Notes: generated by a model from the letters alone, not told the origin. A stretch of 64,000 bases of DNA from Gracilibacter sp. BRH_c7a (GCA_001516055.1 LOEZ01000067.1:1-64000); one strand, 5' to 3'. Shown: positions 54,770 to 63,816, counted from the stretch's first letter. Numbers and translations are program-made.

Positions 54770-55258
54770 CTAACCAAAGAAATGGAATAATACAACACTA
54801 ACTCCAAGGCCTGCCAACACTACTCCAAAAATTATTGCCGGCAAAGCATAACGTATAGGGATAGCGAAAAAAGAAGCAGCAGCACAAGCACTATAAGCAC
54901 CTGTAGTAGGTAAGGGGATAGCTGTGAAAAGAGCCAGACTCAAAAAACCATATTTCTTGACTTGATCGCTCTTTTTAAGCGTACGTCCATAGAGCCAATT
55001 ATAGAAACGTTTATACCAAGTATACCTTAGGAGGAATCTACTTAATGGTTGAAAAAGAATAAGTACGGGTAAGATAGGGAGGATATTACCAAAAAGAGAT
55101 AGTAATAGAGTTTTCCAGAAGGGAAACCCAAATCCTATACCTAAAGGTATCCCTCCTCTAAGCTCCAAGATAGGAGTTGCAGATACTATTACTACGAGTG
55201 CCTCCGGTGGTAGGAAATTAAGATAGGTCAACAAAAAATGTTCAATACTTTCTTTCAC
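54770..55258 (-). CDS. Small multidrug export protein family (COG2426)
   Basis: 162 residues, four or five hydrophobic segments. The ATPILELRGGIPLGIGFGF stretch and AIPLPTTGAYSACAAA are the paired family signatures, each probably a re-entrant or helix-break region. The family is annotated as putative small multidrug export proteins, but transport has rarely been shown. GTG start follows GTAGGAGGAT. It is preceded by a small zinc-ribbon gene on the same strand. Confidence 0.85.
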   Translation of the reverse strand: MKESIEHFLLTYLNFLPPEALVVIVSATPILELRGGIPLGIGFGFPFWKTLLLSLFGNILPILPVLILFQPLSRFLLRYTWYKRFYNWLYGRTLKKSDQVKKYGFLSLALFTAIPLPTTGAYSACAAASFFAIPIRYALPAIIFGVVLAGLGVSVVLFHFFG

Positions 55259-55293
55259 TGCTGAATAATCCTCCTACTCGATTATAAGAAAAC

Positions 55294-55515
55294 TTAAATG
55301 AAATTATATTGAAGTTCATCCTTGGTGAAAACACCTTCAAAGTTTTTCTGGTCGATTAAATTATCGATTTCTTCTGAATCAGTTAGGAAACAGCCGTTTT
55401 CGCATTCAGCGAAAGATTCATATTTAATATGCAAAGAGTATTTCCCACATTGAGGGCAATAATAACGTCTGATTACAATATCCGGGTCATTAAGACCTTT
55501 TTGCCATAATGCCAT
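55294..55515 (-). CDS. Small zinc-finger-like protein
   Basis: 73 residues. YYCPQCGKYSLHIKY followed by CENGC gives a CxxC...CxxxC metal-site pattern within the first 45 residues; the rest is acidic. No known enzyme domain or membrane segment. Ribosome binding site TGGAGGA. It lies between the cation-efflux gene and the small exporter gene, same strand, possibly in one transcript with them. I do not recognise a function. Confidence 0.7.
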   Translation of the reverse strand: MALWQKGLNDPDIVIRRYYCPQCGKYSLHIKYESFAECENGCFLTDSEEIDNLIDQKNFEGVFTKDELQYNFI

Positions 55516-55584
55516 GCTATTCCTCCATTTAATTAAATTAAAAAACTCTAACTGATATCATTATACGATATTTGTCTCCAATCA

Positions 55585-56454
55585 TCAAAAGGACCTAGTC
55601 TCAACATGGATGGTAATACAAATATTATCCAGCGAATAGCACAAATCATCTTGAATACCTTCTGATATTGTTTGGTATTCTTGAATGGACAAAGAGGGGT
55701 CCACTTCCAAATGAAACTCAGCGTATCGTTGGCTCCCGGATTGGCGAGTTTTGAGATTATGATAACCATGAACTTGAATCTGATCATTATATTTATCTAG
55801 AACTTCAACTATTATAAGCTCTTCACCCTCCGGCAGCTTAGTATCCAACAAAGGGTTAAAGGCTTTACGGCAGAGTTTAAAGGACTCTTTTAAGATAAGA
55901 GATGCTACAAATATAGCCACTAAGGGATCAAGCAGAACAAAGCCTGTAATCTCTATCAGAATTATTCCGAATCCTACTCCGGCTGAGGTATAGACATCTG
56001 TTCTCAGATGGAGAGCATCTGCTTCTAGGGCAACAGAGTCTTCTTTTTTGGCTACTTTATAAAGATAGGAAGATACGAACCAATTAATGATTGCTGAAAA
56101 TAACATCACGACGATGGCTATAGTTGTCTCATTTAAAGGATGAGGGTTATTCAATTTCTTTATTGCTTCAGAAATAATGAGGATAGCAGCGACAAGAATC
56201 AAAATTCCCTCAATGGTACCTGAGATATTTTCTATCTTCCCATGCCCATAGGGGTGCTGCTTATCAGGAGGTTTTGAAGAGATGCTTACTGAGAATAAAG
56301 CAATAAAAGAAGCTACAAGATCCATCCCTGAATGAATAGCTTCAGATAAGATACTTACGGAACCGCTAAGAATACCAGCACATACTTTCAGTACAATAAG
56401 TATAGAGTTAGAAATCACTGATATTAAAGCGGCCCGGGTTTTAGCATTTCCCAT
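55585..56454 (-). CDS. Cation diffusion facilitator (CDF) family metal efflux protein
   Basis: 289 residues, six membrane helices in the first 200 residues and a cytosolic ferredoxin-like C-terminal domain. The metal-site helices read SEAIHSGMDLVASF (TM2) and LEADALHLRTDVYTS (TM5, D..H...D), and GHGKIENISGT is the inter-helix loop of this branch. ATG 56454 follows CAGGGAGTG. A probable NiCo riboswitch with terminator precedes it, so the exported metal is likely nickel or cobalt. Confidence 0.92.
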   Translation of the reverse strand: MGNAKTRAALISVISNSILIVLKVCAGILSGSVSILSEAIHSGMDLVASFIALFSVSISSKPPDKQHPYGHGKIENISGTIEGILILVAAILIISEAIKKLNNPHPLNETTIAIVVMLFSAIINWFVSSYLYKVAKKEDSVALEADALHLRTDVYTSAGVGFGIILIEITGFVLLDPLVAIFVASLILKESFKLCRKAFNPLLDTKLPEGEELIIVEVLDKYNDQIQVHGYHNLKTRQSGSQRYAEFHLEVDPSLSIQEYQTISEGIQDDLCYSLDNICITIHVETRSF

Positions 56455-56478
56455 AACGACACTCCCTGAATCAAATAT

Positions 56479-56600
56479 AAAAAACCTGTGAGACAAATGT
56501 TAGTCCCACAGGTTTTTTTAACCTGCTGCCCGTAGAAGGGCCCGGCCCCATCTCCCGAGGAGATCGCCTGCTCTAATAAACACAATATGTGCGATTTACA
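56479..56600 (-). ncRNA. Probable NiCo (czcD) riboswitch with terminator expression platform
   Basis: On the minus strand a compact GC-rich fold (about 56585-56519) contains GCAGGCGATCTCC, GGGAGATGG, GGGCC and GGGCAGCAGG, i.e. hairpins ATCTCC/GGGAGAT and GCCC/GGGC closed by the outer GCAGG..GCAGC segments, as in the four-way-junction NiCo aptamer. It is followed at once by a strong terminator: CACAGGTTTTTT (56507-56518) with AAAAAACCTGTG (56479-56490). The last aptamer bases CAGGTT can pair with AACCTG of the terminator, giving an antiterminator. The gene controlled is a CDF metal exporter. An exact match to the motif was not computed. Confidence 0.75.
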
Positions 56601-56652
56601 TAATATGTTAACATATAAAATGTTATAGGGTCAATACCTGAAAGTAGTCATT

Positions 56653-57051
56653 TTATCTTCTTTGATAGTTCAGAATGCTGGTAAGAAAACTCTCTACATT
56701 CTCTGACTTCTTGACTATTGTTTCATGAAGCATAATTAGATTGGTCTGAAAATCAGATTCCTTATTCAACGGCGTAAGTAGAGCTTTACTGTTACTTTGG
56801 ATAGCAAGGGTAAAGAAATCCTCACTCAACTTATTAGTGATAAGGAATATATATAGGAAACCATTTTCGAAATTGGCATAATAACTCATCTTAAAATCCA
56901 TCGCATAGCCTTCGTACAGTTCCCTGAAAAAAGTTACTCTGTACTTATTTTCATGCAAGATATCATGAGTAATCCTCTCCCATATTAGGATATTATCTTC
57001 AGTCAGCTCTATTAATTTTTCTGTTAATTTGTTTACCCGATAATTATTCAA
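56653..57051 (-). CDS. Unrecognised protein
   Basis: 132 residues, mixed alpha/beta, no signal peptide or membrane segment. The centre has alternating aromatic-rich strands (MSYYANFENGFLYIFLITN) flanked by helices (VNKLTEKLIELTEDNILIWERITHDIL and a charged C-terminal helix). No motif I know. TTG start after a purine-rich GGGGGGCG site. It is preceded on its strand by about 300 bp with several hairpins and is followed by the NiCo-riboswitch region. Function unknown. Confidence 0.6.
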   Translation of the reverse strand: MNNYRVNKLTEKLIELTEDNILIWERITHDILHENKYRVTFFRELYEGYAMDFKMSYYANFENGFLYIFLITNKLSEDFFTLAIQSNSKALLTPLNKESDFQTNLIMLHETIVKKSENVESFLTSILNYQRR

Positions 57052-57243
57052 GAAGACGCCCCCCTATAATTAGTAAAGGGTGATTAATAGGTTCTTACTT
57101 ATATATACCTATTACTTTACTTTAGGTAGTATTCAAAGAATAATAAAAAAATTATGGACTTAATAAATACTACTAATGGCATTGACATAAATTAACTAAA
57201 AGAAGAGTGGATATTTTTTTAGAGGTTAGAAGAAACTATAAAC

Positions 57244-57348
57244 GAGAGATTGGGAAATACCGCAAGGTTAATAACCTTTCTCTAAGGTTGTCCGCCCTGT
57301 AGCGGAATAGAGTGCCCGACAGTATGAATTGTCGGGCATCTCTGTTTT
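57244..57348. other. Stretch of consecutive hairpins, possible RNA element
   Basis: Within 57052-57357 (306 bp, no gene) are: AGAGA/TCTCT (57245-57249 and 57279-57283) enclosing AAGGT/ACCTT; CCGC (57292-57295) with GCGG (57302-57305); and a strong stem TGCCCGACA (57313-57321) with TGTCGGGCA (57330-57338), extended by AGAG/CTCT and followed on the plus strand by GTTTTC. The last stem is also just past the stop of the minus-strand metallo-hydrolase gene, so it may simply be that gene's terminator. Confidence 0.5.
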
Positions 57349-57357
57349 CTAAAACTT

Positions 57358-58284
57358 TTATAAGTTAAAGACAAGTGTTTCTCCAAGTTTAAAGAGCTTT
57401 AAAGCATTGGCAGGGTGTTGCCGCCGACCCCATTCTGCAATTAAACGATCCAGAGCTTCCTGAGGTGTATCATCGCCCAGTTGAAAAGACTCGTAATGCA
57501 TGGGGATAAACAGATTTGCTCCGACATCTACATAAGCTTGCACAGCCTGTTCAGGTGTAATGTGCTGAATCTCCATGAACCATTCAGGTTCATAACAACC
57601 TATAGGAGCAAGAAATATATCAACAGTAAACCTATTAGCTATTTCTTGAAAACCACGGAAATAACCTGAATCTCCTACGAAATAAATAGATTTATTTATG
57701 TTATCTTCTTTTATCATCCAACCACCCCAAAGGGTTCGGTTTGTATCCCAAAGAGATCTTTTTGACCAGTGTTGAGCAGGCACGAAAGTACAACTAACCT
57801 GTCCTAACTTGATGTCTTCCCACCATTGAAACTCCTGTGTGTTTTTTAAACCTTTACGAGAAAAAGATAACCCCAAACCTTTAGGAATAAGAAAGGTTGG
57901 ATCCCCAGCCAGCTTTCTTAATGACCGGAAGTCAAGATGATCGTAATGGTTATGAGAGATAAGGACAACATCAATTTGAGGAAGCTCTGTCAACATGAGA
58001 CCTGGAAGAACTAGACGTTTGGCTGTCCCCAATCTTTGAGCCCATACAGGGTCGGTTAGGATATTTAAACCACCAAGCTGAATCAAGAAAGTAGCATGTC
58101 CAACCCAAGTAAGAGAGGGTTGTTTTTTATTTGTCTTAAGGAAATCTATTTGTTTAAGTTCTGCTTGAGGCACGCGAAAAGAAATATCTTTTATTTTCCC
58201 CTTTCGTTCTCTTCGCCAGCGGAAAAGATCACTCAAGGTAGTATTCAATGGAATATCATCAAGATTCTTGAATTTATCCTTCAT
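57358..58284 (-). CDS. Metallo-beta-lactamase fold hydrolase (NAPE-PLD/UlaG-like)
   Basis: 308 residues. SHNHYDHLD is the HxHxDH zinc motif; SLTWVGHATFLIQLGGLNILTDPVW at the start of the domain and a later FVGDSGYF and PMHYESFQLG (third His ligands) match the N-acylphosphatidylethanolamine phospholipase D-like branch. In bacteria the substrate of these enzymes is usually unknown. Ribosome binding site GGGAGGAAAA. Divergent from the LysR gene at 58546, with 261 bp between; no clear operator was seen there. Confidence 0.88.
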   Translation of the reverse strand: MKDKFKNLDDIPLNTTLSDLFRWRRERKGKIKDISFRVPQAELKQIDFLKTNKKQPSLTWVGHATFLIQLGGLNILTDPVWAQRLGTAKRLVLPGLMLTELPQIDVVLISHNHYDHLDFRSLRKLAGDPTFLIPKGLGLSFSRKGLKNTQEFQWWEDIKLGQVSCTFVPAQHWSKRSLWDTNRTLWGGWMIKEDNINKSIYFVGDSGYFRGFQEIANRFTVDIFLAPIGCYEPEWFMEIQHITPEQAVQAYVDVGANLFIPMHYESFQLGDDTPQEALDRLIAEWGRRQHPANALKLFKLGETLVFNL

Positions 58285-58545
58285 TTTTTCCTCCCCAGAA
58301 AGTGAAGTCCTAGCAAACTATTTTTATTATATTCAATAATATATCACTAAAAGTAGAAAGACCATAATAATTGAAACTAAAAGAATAACAGAACTTAGAG
58401 ACTTTAACCGGAACCTTATATAATTAAACATTAACGGATAGAGTCGTTGTCTATCTTTAAGTGGTTAATTTTGCTAAAATATAGATAAAAATATAATAAT
58501 ATCCTCTAAAAGTTCCGTATATAAAATGGTGGGAGGGCTAAGTCG

Positions 58546-59406
58546 ATGGATGAAAGAGATTGGCTTATTCTTAGAGCTTTATATGAACATAAGAATATTA
58601 CTAAAGCTGCCCAAGAACTTTATATGTCCCAGCCTGCACTGACAAATAGACTTAAGGATATAGAGGAAAAGTTTAAAGTAAAGATTGCTATGAGGGGACG
58701 AAGAGGTGTTCACTTTACTCCTCAAGGAGAATATCTTGCAAATTATGCCGACCAAATAATATTAAATTTAAGAAGAATTAAGGAAAATGTCTTAAATTTT
58801 GATAAAAATATTGGAGGCACGCTAAGAATAGGGACATCCAGATTAGCAGCGAAATATCAACTTCCTAAAATACTTAGACTCTTTAGAAATGAGTACCCAG
58901 AAGTAGATTTTAAAGTAATTGCTACTTGGAGTAGAAATATTCCAAATTATTTAAAAAGTGAAGAAGTACATATAGGTATTTTTCGCGGCGAACAGTATTG
59001 GCCAGATGAGAAACACTTGTTATCCGAAGAAAAAATTTGCATAGCGTCAAAAAATAGAATTAAACTCCAGGATCTGCCTAATCTTCCGCGTATCGATTTT
59101 GAGACAGATAGTTTGCTTCAAGTCGAGATCGATAATTGGTGGAAAAGAAACTATACTCAGCCCCCTCAAATCAGCATGGAAGTTGATCAGGTTGACACTT
59201 GTAAGGAGATGGTTATCAATGGCTTGGGATATGCGATTCTCCCGAATATCGTTGTTCAAGGAGTAAAAGATATTGATACTATGGACATATTTAACGAAGA
59301 TGGCCAACCAATAACAAGACGAACTTGGATGGCCTATCAAAAGAAGTCAACTGATATTAATGCAGTCAGAGTGTTCGTTGATTTTGTCAAAAGTAAGAAG
59401 TTCTAA
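58546..59406 (+). CDS. LysR-family transcriptional regulator
   Basis: 286 residues: winged helix-turn-helix at 1-60 (NITKAAQELYMSQPALTNRLKDIEEKF) and a periplasmic-binding-like effector domain from about 88 (GTLRIGTSRLAAKYQLPKIL). The family is normally activated by a small-molecule inducer and controls adjacent genes. It is placed just upstream of the tct operon and is the obvious regulator; the inducer is probably the transported acid. ATG follows GGGAGGGC. A terminator lies immediately downstream. Confidence 0.92.
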   Translation: MDERDWLILRALYEHKNITKAAQELYMSQPALTNRLKDIEEKFKVKIAMRGRRGVHFTPQGEYLANYADQIILNLRRIKENVLNFDKNIGGTLRIGTSRLAAKYQLPKILRLFRNEYPEVDFKVIATWSRNIPNYLKSEEVHIGIFRGEQYWPDEKHLLSEEKICIASKNRIKLQDLPNLPRIDFETDSLLQVEIDNWWKRNYTQPPQISMEVDQVDTCKEMVINGLGYAILPNIVVQGVKDIDTMDIFNEDGQPITRRTWMAYQKKSTDINAVRVFVDFVKSKKF

Positions 59407-59451
59407 GTCCTTAAGAATAATAATTCCTGTCTATATAGGTATTTGAATTAG

Positions 59452-59486
59452 TAATAGATAATTATTCGAATTATCTATTATTTTTA
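59452..59486 (+). terminator. Terminator of the lysR gene
   Basis: TAATAGATAATT (59452-59463) pairs perfectly with AATTATCTATTA (59469-59480) over ATTCG and runs into TTTTTA. Confidence 0.75.
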
Positions 59487-59487
59487 T

Positions 59488-59518
59488 TTGATAAAATGTA
59501 TTAAGATTATTTTATCAA
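59488..59518 (+). promoter_or_regulatory. Perfect inverted repeat upstream of tctC, candidate LysR operator
   Basis: TTGATAAAAT (59488-59497) and ATTTTATCAA (59509-59518) are perfect inverted repeats spaced by 11 nt, a palindromic T-N11-A-compatible layout. It is about 155 bp upstream of tctC. The 150-bp leader that follows has three purine-rich ribosome-site-like stretches but no convincing small gene. Confidence 0.55.
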
Positions 59519-59671
59519 TATTATTAAAATACAAAAAGTGTACCGATAATTTATAAAGACGAAAGGAGCAAGTGCAATAAGAGAGGTGATAATTAATAAT
59601 CTTGTTAGAGGAGGTGATATATTTTTCCGTTTTAATAAAATTATGAATAAAACATGAGGAGGAATTGATAA

Positions 59672-60661
59672 ATGCTTAAAAAAATCTACTTATTAACCAT
59701 TTGTTTGCTGGTAGCTCTTTCGACATTAACCGGATGTTCATCAGCAAGTAAGCCGGCGGATACAGAAAAAGCTAAATGGCCTGAGCGCAAGGTAGAAATA
59801 ATAGTGCCTTTTGGAGCTGGAAGTGGTACTGATACAACAGCCCGTGCCTTAGCTGCTCCCCTAGAAAAAGTGCTTGGTGTTCCCGTTGTAGTCACGAATA
59901 TGGAAGGCGGCGGCGGGATTATAGGTATGGAATATGTCAATAAACAACCAGCTGATGGATATACTTTCATGATTCATTCTCCGACCCACTTGCTTCTGTC
60001 TATTCAAAAACTTTCTGAAGTTGATTTAATCAAAGATTTCGTTCCCGTTACACGTCTTGTTCAAGATTCTGTATTAATAACTGCAAGTTCAAATGGGCGT
60101 TTCAAAACATGGGATGAAGTAGTTGCCTGGGCTGAAGATCACCCTGGAGATGTAACAATTGGTGCTCAGGCACCAAAAGGTGTCGATGCAATAACTGTTC
60201 GAATGATTTCTGCTGGTGCTGGTATTGAAACAAAATTTATACCTTTTGATGGCGGTGCTGAGGTAAAATCTGCTATGTTGGGTGGTCATATAGATCTAAG
60301 TAATGATGATCCCATTAATGCACTAGCCCTTGTTCAATCAGGAGAGTTAAACGCTTTATTAGTTGGAAATGACAAACGACTTCCAGGTTTTCCAGATACT
60401 CCCTGTACAGTCGAATTAGGTATAGACGTAACGGCTGGTCCGTGGCGCGGTATTTCAGCAAGAAAAGATACTCCTGAAGAGGCAATCAAAGGTATGGAAG
60501 TTGCTATAGCTGAAGCTATGAAAAGTGCACAATGGCAGGACTTTGCTAAGAAGGCTATGCTCGATCAGCGACCTGGCTATGCAAATGCCGAAGAATTTTC
60601 AAAGATCTGGGAAGAACAATATCAATTCTATAGTGATGCCTTTGAGAAGTTTGGCTTATAG
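59672..60661 (+). CDS. tctC: Tripartite tricarboxylate transporter substrate-binding protein TctC
   Basis: 329 residues: lipobox TLTGC (Cys near 22) and a Venus-flytrap domain of the Bug/TctC family. WPERKVEIIVPFGAGSGTDTTARALAAPLEKVLGVPVVVTN, GGGGIIGMEYV and ADGYTFM are the usual signature segments; the Asp/Gly ligand loops are present. It captures the carboxylic acid outside the membrane and hands it to TctBA. ATG follows GAGGAGGAATT. The first gene of tctCBA. Confidence 0.93.
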   Translation: MLKKIYLLTICLLVALSTLTGCSSASKPADTEKAKWPERKVEIIVPFGAGSGTDTTARALAAPLEKVLGVPVVVTNMEGGGGIIGMEYVNKQPADGYTFMIHSPTHLLLSIQKLSEVDLIKDFVPVTRLVQDSVLITASSNGRFKTWDEVVAWAEDHPGDVTIGAQAPKGVDAITVRMISAGAGIETKFIPFDGGAEVKSAMLGGHIDLSNDDPINALALVQSGELNALLVGNDKRLPGFPDTPCTVELGIDVTAGPWRGISARKDTPEEAIKGMEVAIAEAMKSAQWQDFAKKAMLDQRPGYANAEEFSKIWEEQYQFYSDAFEKFGL

Positions 60662-60673
60662 TTCAGAAAGGGG

Positions 60674-61180
60674 TTGGTCCTAATTATCACCGAATTAGTT
60701 TTTAATGCAGCATTATTAATATTCTTTGGCTATTGTTTTTGGTATATTGGGGAAACCACTCCACCGCCGGATCCCGGAAACATGGGATCCGGCTTATGGC
60801 CCCAATTCTTACTTGGGATTTTAATCGTTTTGATAGCATTGAATATTTTTAATTCTATCCGTAAGTATCGTAAAGAAGAAAATAAAAGAGATTTCTCAAT
60901 TAGCTTTCACTCATTATTTACGAACAAATTAGTTATAGGATCTATAATTATTGGGGTTTATAGTTTAATTTTGGATTATTTTGGGTACCTACTAAGCACT
61001 ATTTTGTTTATTTTTTTATACATGACCCTTTTGTCAGAGAAAAGATTGGTGTTTAAGATTGTCACAAGCTTAGTGGCTACGTTAGTCATCTATATTATCT
61101 TTGCAAGAGTGCTGCAAGTACCGCTACCGCGAGGAATAGGAATACTTCGTGATTTTGCTCTCTTGTTAGAAACACTGTAA
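60674..61180 (+). CDS. tctB: Tripartite tricarboxylate transporter small membrane subunit TctB
   Basis: 168 residues with four predicted helices (about 5-28, 45-62, 85-105, 110-160). It carries the early PPPDPGNMGSGLWPQFL motif typical of TctB. TctB stabilises the large subunit TctA. The presumed start, TTG 60674, directly abuts GGGG; a start at the next few codons would give better spacing, so the N-terminus is uncertain by a few residues. Twelve bases separate it from tctC. Confidence 0.88.
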   Translation: MVLIITELVFNAALLIFFGYCFWYIGETTPPPDPGNMGSGLWPQFLLGILIVLIALNIFNSIRKYRKEENKRDFSISFHSLFTNKLVIGSIIIGVYSLILDYFGYLLSTILFIFLYMTLLSEKRLVFKIVTSLVATLVIYIIFARVLQVPLPRGIGILRDFALLLETL

Positions 61181-61192
61181 GGGGGTGGGATA

Positions 61193-62686
61193 ATGCTTGA
61201 ATTATTGACTTCTGGGTTCGCAGTAATTCTTGAACCGTCAGCTTTTATAATGATAATTTTTGCTACAATCGTTGGAATTATCTTTGGTGCACTTCCTGGT
61301 GTGGGATCTGCAATGGCAGTCGCTTTAATGGTTCCGTTTACTTATAAAATGGGTCCTGTTGTTTCTATAGCTTTTCTTACTGCGGTATATTGCTCAGCAA
61401 TTACAGGTGGTGGAATAACTGCAATCTTATTTAAAATTCCTGGTACTCCAGGTAATACTCCCACCACCTTCGATGGTTACCCTATGGCTCAACAGGGTAG
61501 GGCAGATAAAGCATTAGGAATTGCTCTTGTTTGTTCTGCCATAGGTGGAATTGTATCTGCCTTTGCTATGTTACTTATTTCCCCTCAACTATCAAGTGCT
61601 GCTTTAAGATTTGGGCCAGCAGAACTCTTTGCAGTAGCTTTTTTTGGACTCAGTGTCCTAAGTAGTTTAGATTCTAACAATGTACTGAAAACTCTTATTT
61701 CCGGATTGATAGGATTATCCTTAGCAACAGTTGGTATGGATCCAATCTTTGGGGTTCCACGCTTCACCTGGGGCCACAGTGCTCTGGTGGGAGGTATACC
61801 TATGATTCCCGTTATGATTGGAATGTTCGCTGTTACTGAGGTACTGAAACAAACCGTAAATCCCTTTAAAATTGAAGGAGAATTTTTAAATAAAAAAGTT
61901 AGCACTAAGCTATTAACAATCAAAGAAACAATCGCAATGAAAATTACCATTCTGCGTTCAGCGGTTATGGGGACTGTAATAGGGATATTACCGGGGGCCG
62001 GGGCAACTATAGCCGGTTTTCTTAGTTATGCAGCAGAAGTTAAGTCTTCTAAAACTCCAGAACGATTTGGAAAAGGTGCACCAGAAGGTGTCGCTGCCAC
62101 TGAGACAGCAAATAATGCTGCAACAGGTGGTTCAATGGTTCCTTTATTATCTCTCGGTATTCCTGGAGGAAATTCATCAGCAATCATGGTCTCCGCTTTA
62201 ATGCTTCAGGGGGTTCAGGTTGGACCAATGCTGATTAAAACTCAACCAGTTTTTCTTTCTGGCGTATTTGCCTCTATGATTGTGACAAATATTCTTATGG
62301 TAATCGTAGCAATAGGTATCGCAAAAGTCTTTAGTAAGATACTGAATATGCCATATTCAGTACTTGGTCCCGTTATTATTCTCCTATCTGTAGTAGGCAG
62401 CTTTGCTTTACAAAACAACACAGGAGATGTGAGATTGATGATGGTTGCTGCAATCTTAGGATATGCATTCATTAAACTTGGTTTTTCCTCTGCAGCTTTG
62501 GTACTGGGGCTAGTCCTTGGGGACATCTGTGAATCTAACCTTAGACGAGCCGTGATGATAGCGGATGGCGATATATTGAGCGTTCTTTCTCGTCCTATCA
62601 CAGCGACGCTGCTCATTACCTGTGCAATTTTATTGATTCTTCCCTTTGCCAGACAATTATATAAAAGTAAAAAGGCATTATCATAA
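61193..62686 (+). CDS. tctA: Tripartite tricarboxylate transporter large membrane subunit TctA
   Basis: 497 residues, about 12 membrane segments. GALPGVGSAMAVALMVPFTY near residue 30, the repeat GILPGAGATIAGFLSYAAEVKSSK near 265 and GIPGGNSSAIMVSALMLQGV near 325 are duplicated loops that line the transport path. It carries tricarboxylates or related organic acids, probably with sodium or protons. ATG follows GGGGGTGGG. The following dehydrogenase gene starts within 66 bp. Confidence 0.95.
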   Translation: MLELLTSGFAVILEPSAFIMIIFATIVGIIFGALPGVGSAMAVALMVPFTYKMGPVVSIAFLTAVYCSAITGGGITAILFKIPGTPGNTPTTFDGYPMAQQGRADKALGIALVCSAIGGIVSAFAMLLISPQLSSAALRFGPAELFAVAFFGLSVLSSLDSNNVLKTLISGLIGLSLATVGMDPIFGVPRFTWGHSALVGGIPMIPVMIGMFAVTEVLKQTVNPFKIEGEFLNKKVSTKLLTIKETIAMKITILRSAVMGTVIGILPGAGATIAGFLSYAAEVKSSKTPERFGKGAPEGVAATETANNAATGGSMVPLLSLGIPGGNSSAIMVSALMLQGVQVGPMLIKTQPVFLSGVFASMIVTNILMVIVAIGIAKVFSKILNMPYSVLGPVIILLSVVGSFALQNNTGDVRLMMVAAILGYAFIKLGFSSAALVLGLVLGDICESNLRRAVMIADGDILSVLSRPITATLLITCAILLILPFARQLYKSKKALS

Positions 62687-62752
62687 TTCTGTAGGAGGAT
62701 GGTTTTGAATAGTAAACATACAACATTAGATACACCTGTAGGAGGAACTACT

Positions 62753-63799
62753 ATGAAATTTGGGGTAATAAGAGGTAATGGTATCGGTCCGGAAATAGTG
62801 GAAGCAACCAAATATGTTCTAGAGGCAACAGGGTTAGCGATAGAATGGGTACATATACCTGTAGCAGAGGAAGCAGTTAAAGAATATGGACACCCTTTGC
62901 CTCAGGAATCAATCAATGCCCTGAAAGAAGTTAAAGTGGCATTCAAGGGTCCTCTTATTGTAGACAAGATGCGTGGGAGAATTACGTGTGTCCATGATGA
63001 TGGATCAGAGGATACTTATCCATCAATTAACAACGCAATCCGGAGAGAACTAAAGCTATTTGTGTGTCCGCGGCCTATCAGGGGAGTACTCAATATCTCT
63101 GGGAAGTATGAGAATCTGGATGTCACAATTATGAGAGAAATAACAGAGGATGTTTACAGTGGTTTAGAGCATAAAATTGGAGATGTTGCTGCAGAAGGGA
63201 TCAAGCTAACTACTAGAGAAGCTGTTGAACGGGTTACTCGATATTCATTTGATTTTGCCAGAAAAAATGGACGCAAACTAGTCACCTGCGCTCATAAAGC
63301 CAATGCCTTAAGTTTTACAGATGGGCTATTCCTTAAGTGTTTTCGTGAAGTTGCTAAAGAATACCCTGAGATAGAATCAAATGATTATATGATCGATGCC
63401 ACATGCTACAGTTTGGTAAAATTCCCGGAAAAATTTGATATTATCGTAGCATCTAATCAATATGGAGATATACTATCAGATTTAGCGGCAGGTTTAGCAG
63501 GAAGCTTGGGACTTGCTCCAGGAGGAAATATTGGAGAACATGCATCTGTGTTTGAGGCTTCTCATGGGGCAGCTGATGATATTGCAGGACTAGGTATTGC
63601 TAATCCTGCGGCCCTGATTCTTTCAGGAGCTTTAATGTTACGTCATATTGGTAATACAGTAGAGGCTACTAAAGTAGAAGAAAGTACTCGTAATGTATTA
63701 TCTAGAGGCAAGGTCTTAACTCCTGATCTAGGTGGAACAGCTACAACAATGGAATTTGCGGAAGCTATCACGAAGGAAGTAGAAGCCTATTCTAGGTAA
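62753..63799 (+). CDS. Isocitrate/isopropylmalate dehydrogenase family protein
   Basis: 348 residues. GVIRGNGIGPEIVEA at the N-terminus, FKGPLIVDKMRGR, RRELKLFVCPRPIRGV (substrate Arg residues), CAHKANALSFTDGLF (catalytic Lys) and SNQYGDILSDLAAGLAGSLGLAPGGNIG (metal Asp) are beta-decarboxylating dehydrogenase motifs. It oxidises a 2- or 3-hydroxy acid to an oxo acid with NAD(P). ATG 62753 follows TAGGAGGAAC and matches the family start. TTG 62705 (or ATG 62699), in frame, has its own TAGGAGGA and would add 16-18 residues. The substrate could be isocitrate, isopropylmalate, tartrate or another acid. Confidence 0.88.
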   Translation: MKFGVIRGNGIGPEIVEATKYVLEATGLAIEWVHIPVAEEAVKEYGHPLPQESINALKEVKVAFKGPLIVDKMRGRITCVHDDGSEDTYPSINNAIRRELKLFVCPRPIRGVLNISGKYENLDVTIMREITEDVYSGLEHKIGDVAAEGIKLTTREAVERVTRYSFDFARKNGRKLVTCAHKANALSFTDGLFLKCFREVAKEYPEIESNDYMIDATCYSLVKFPEKFDIIVASNQYGDILSDLAAGLAGSLGLAPGGNIGEHASVFEASHGAADDIAGLGIANPAALILSGALMLRHIGNTVEATKVEESTRNVLSRGKVLTPDLGGTATTMEFAEAITKEVEAYSR

Positions 63800-63816
63800 C
63801 AAATGGAGGTTTAATT

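Noticed and set aside
57052-57357. Known riboswitch class at the hairpin-rich region
   Set aside because: The conserved cores of the common classes I checked by eye (TPP, SAM, FMN, cobalamin, glycine, lysine, c-di-GMP, guanidine, ZTP, fluoride) are not present.
62242-62811. Long open frame antisense to tctA and the dehydrogenase start
   Set aside because: No ribosome binding site, no recognisable domain, and it mirrors strongly conserved coding sequence.
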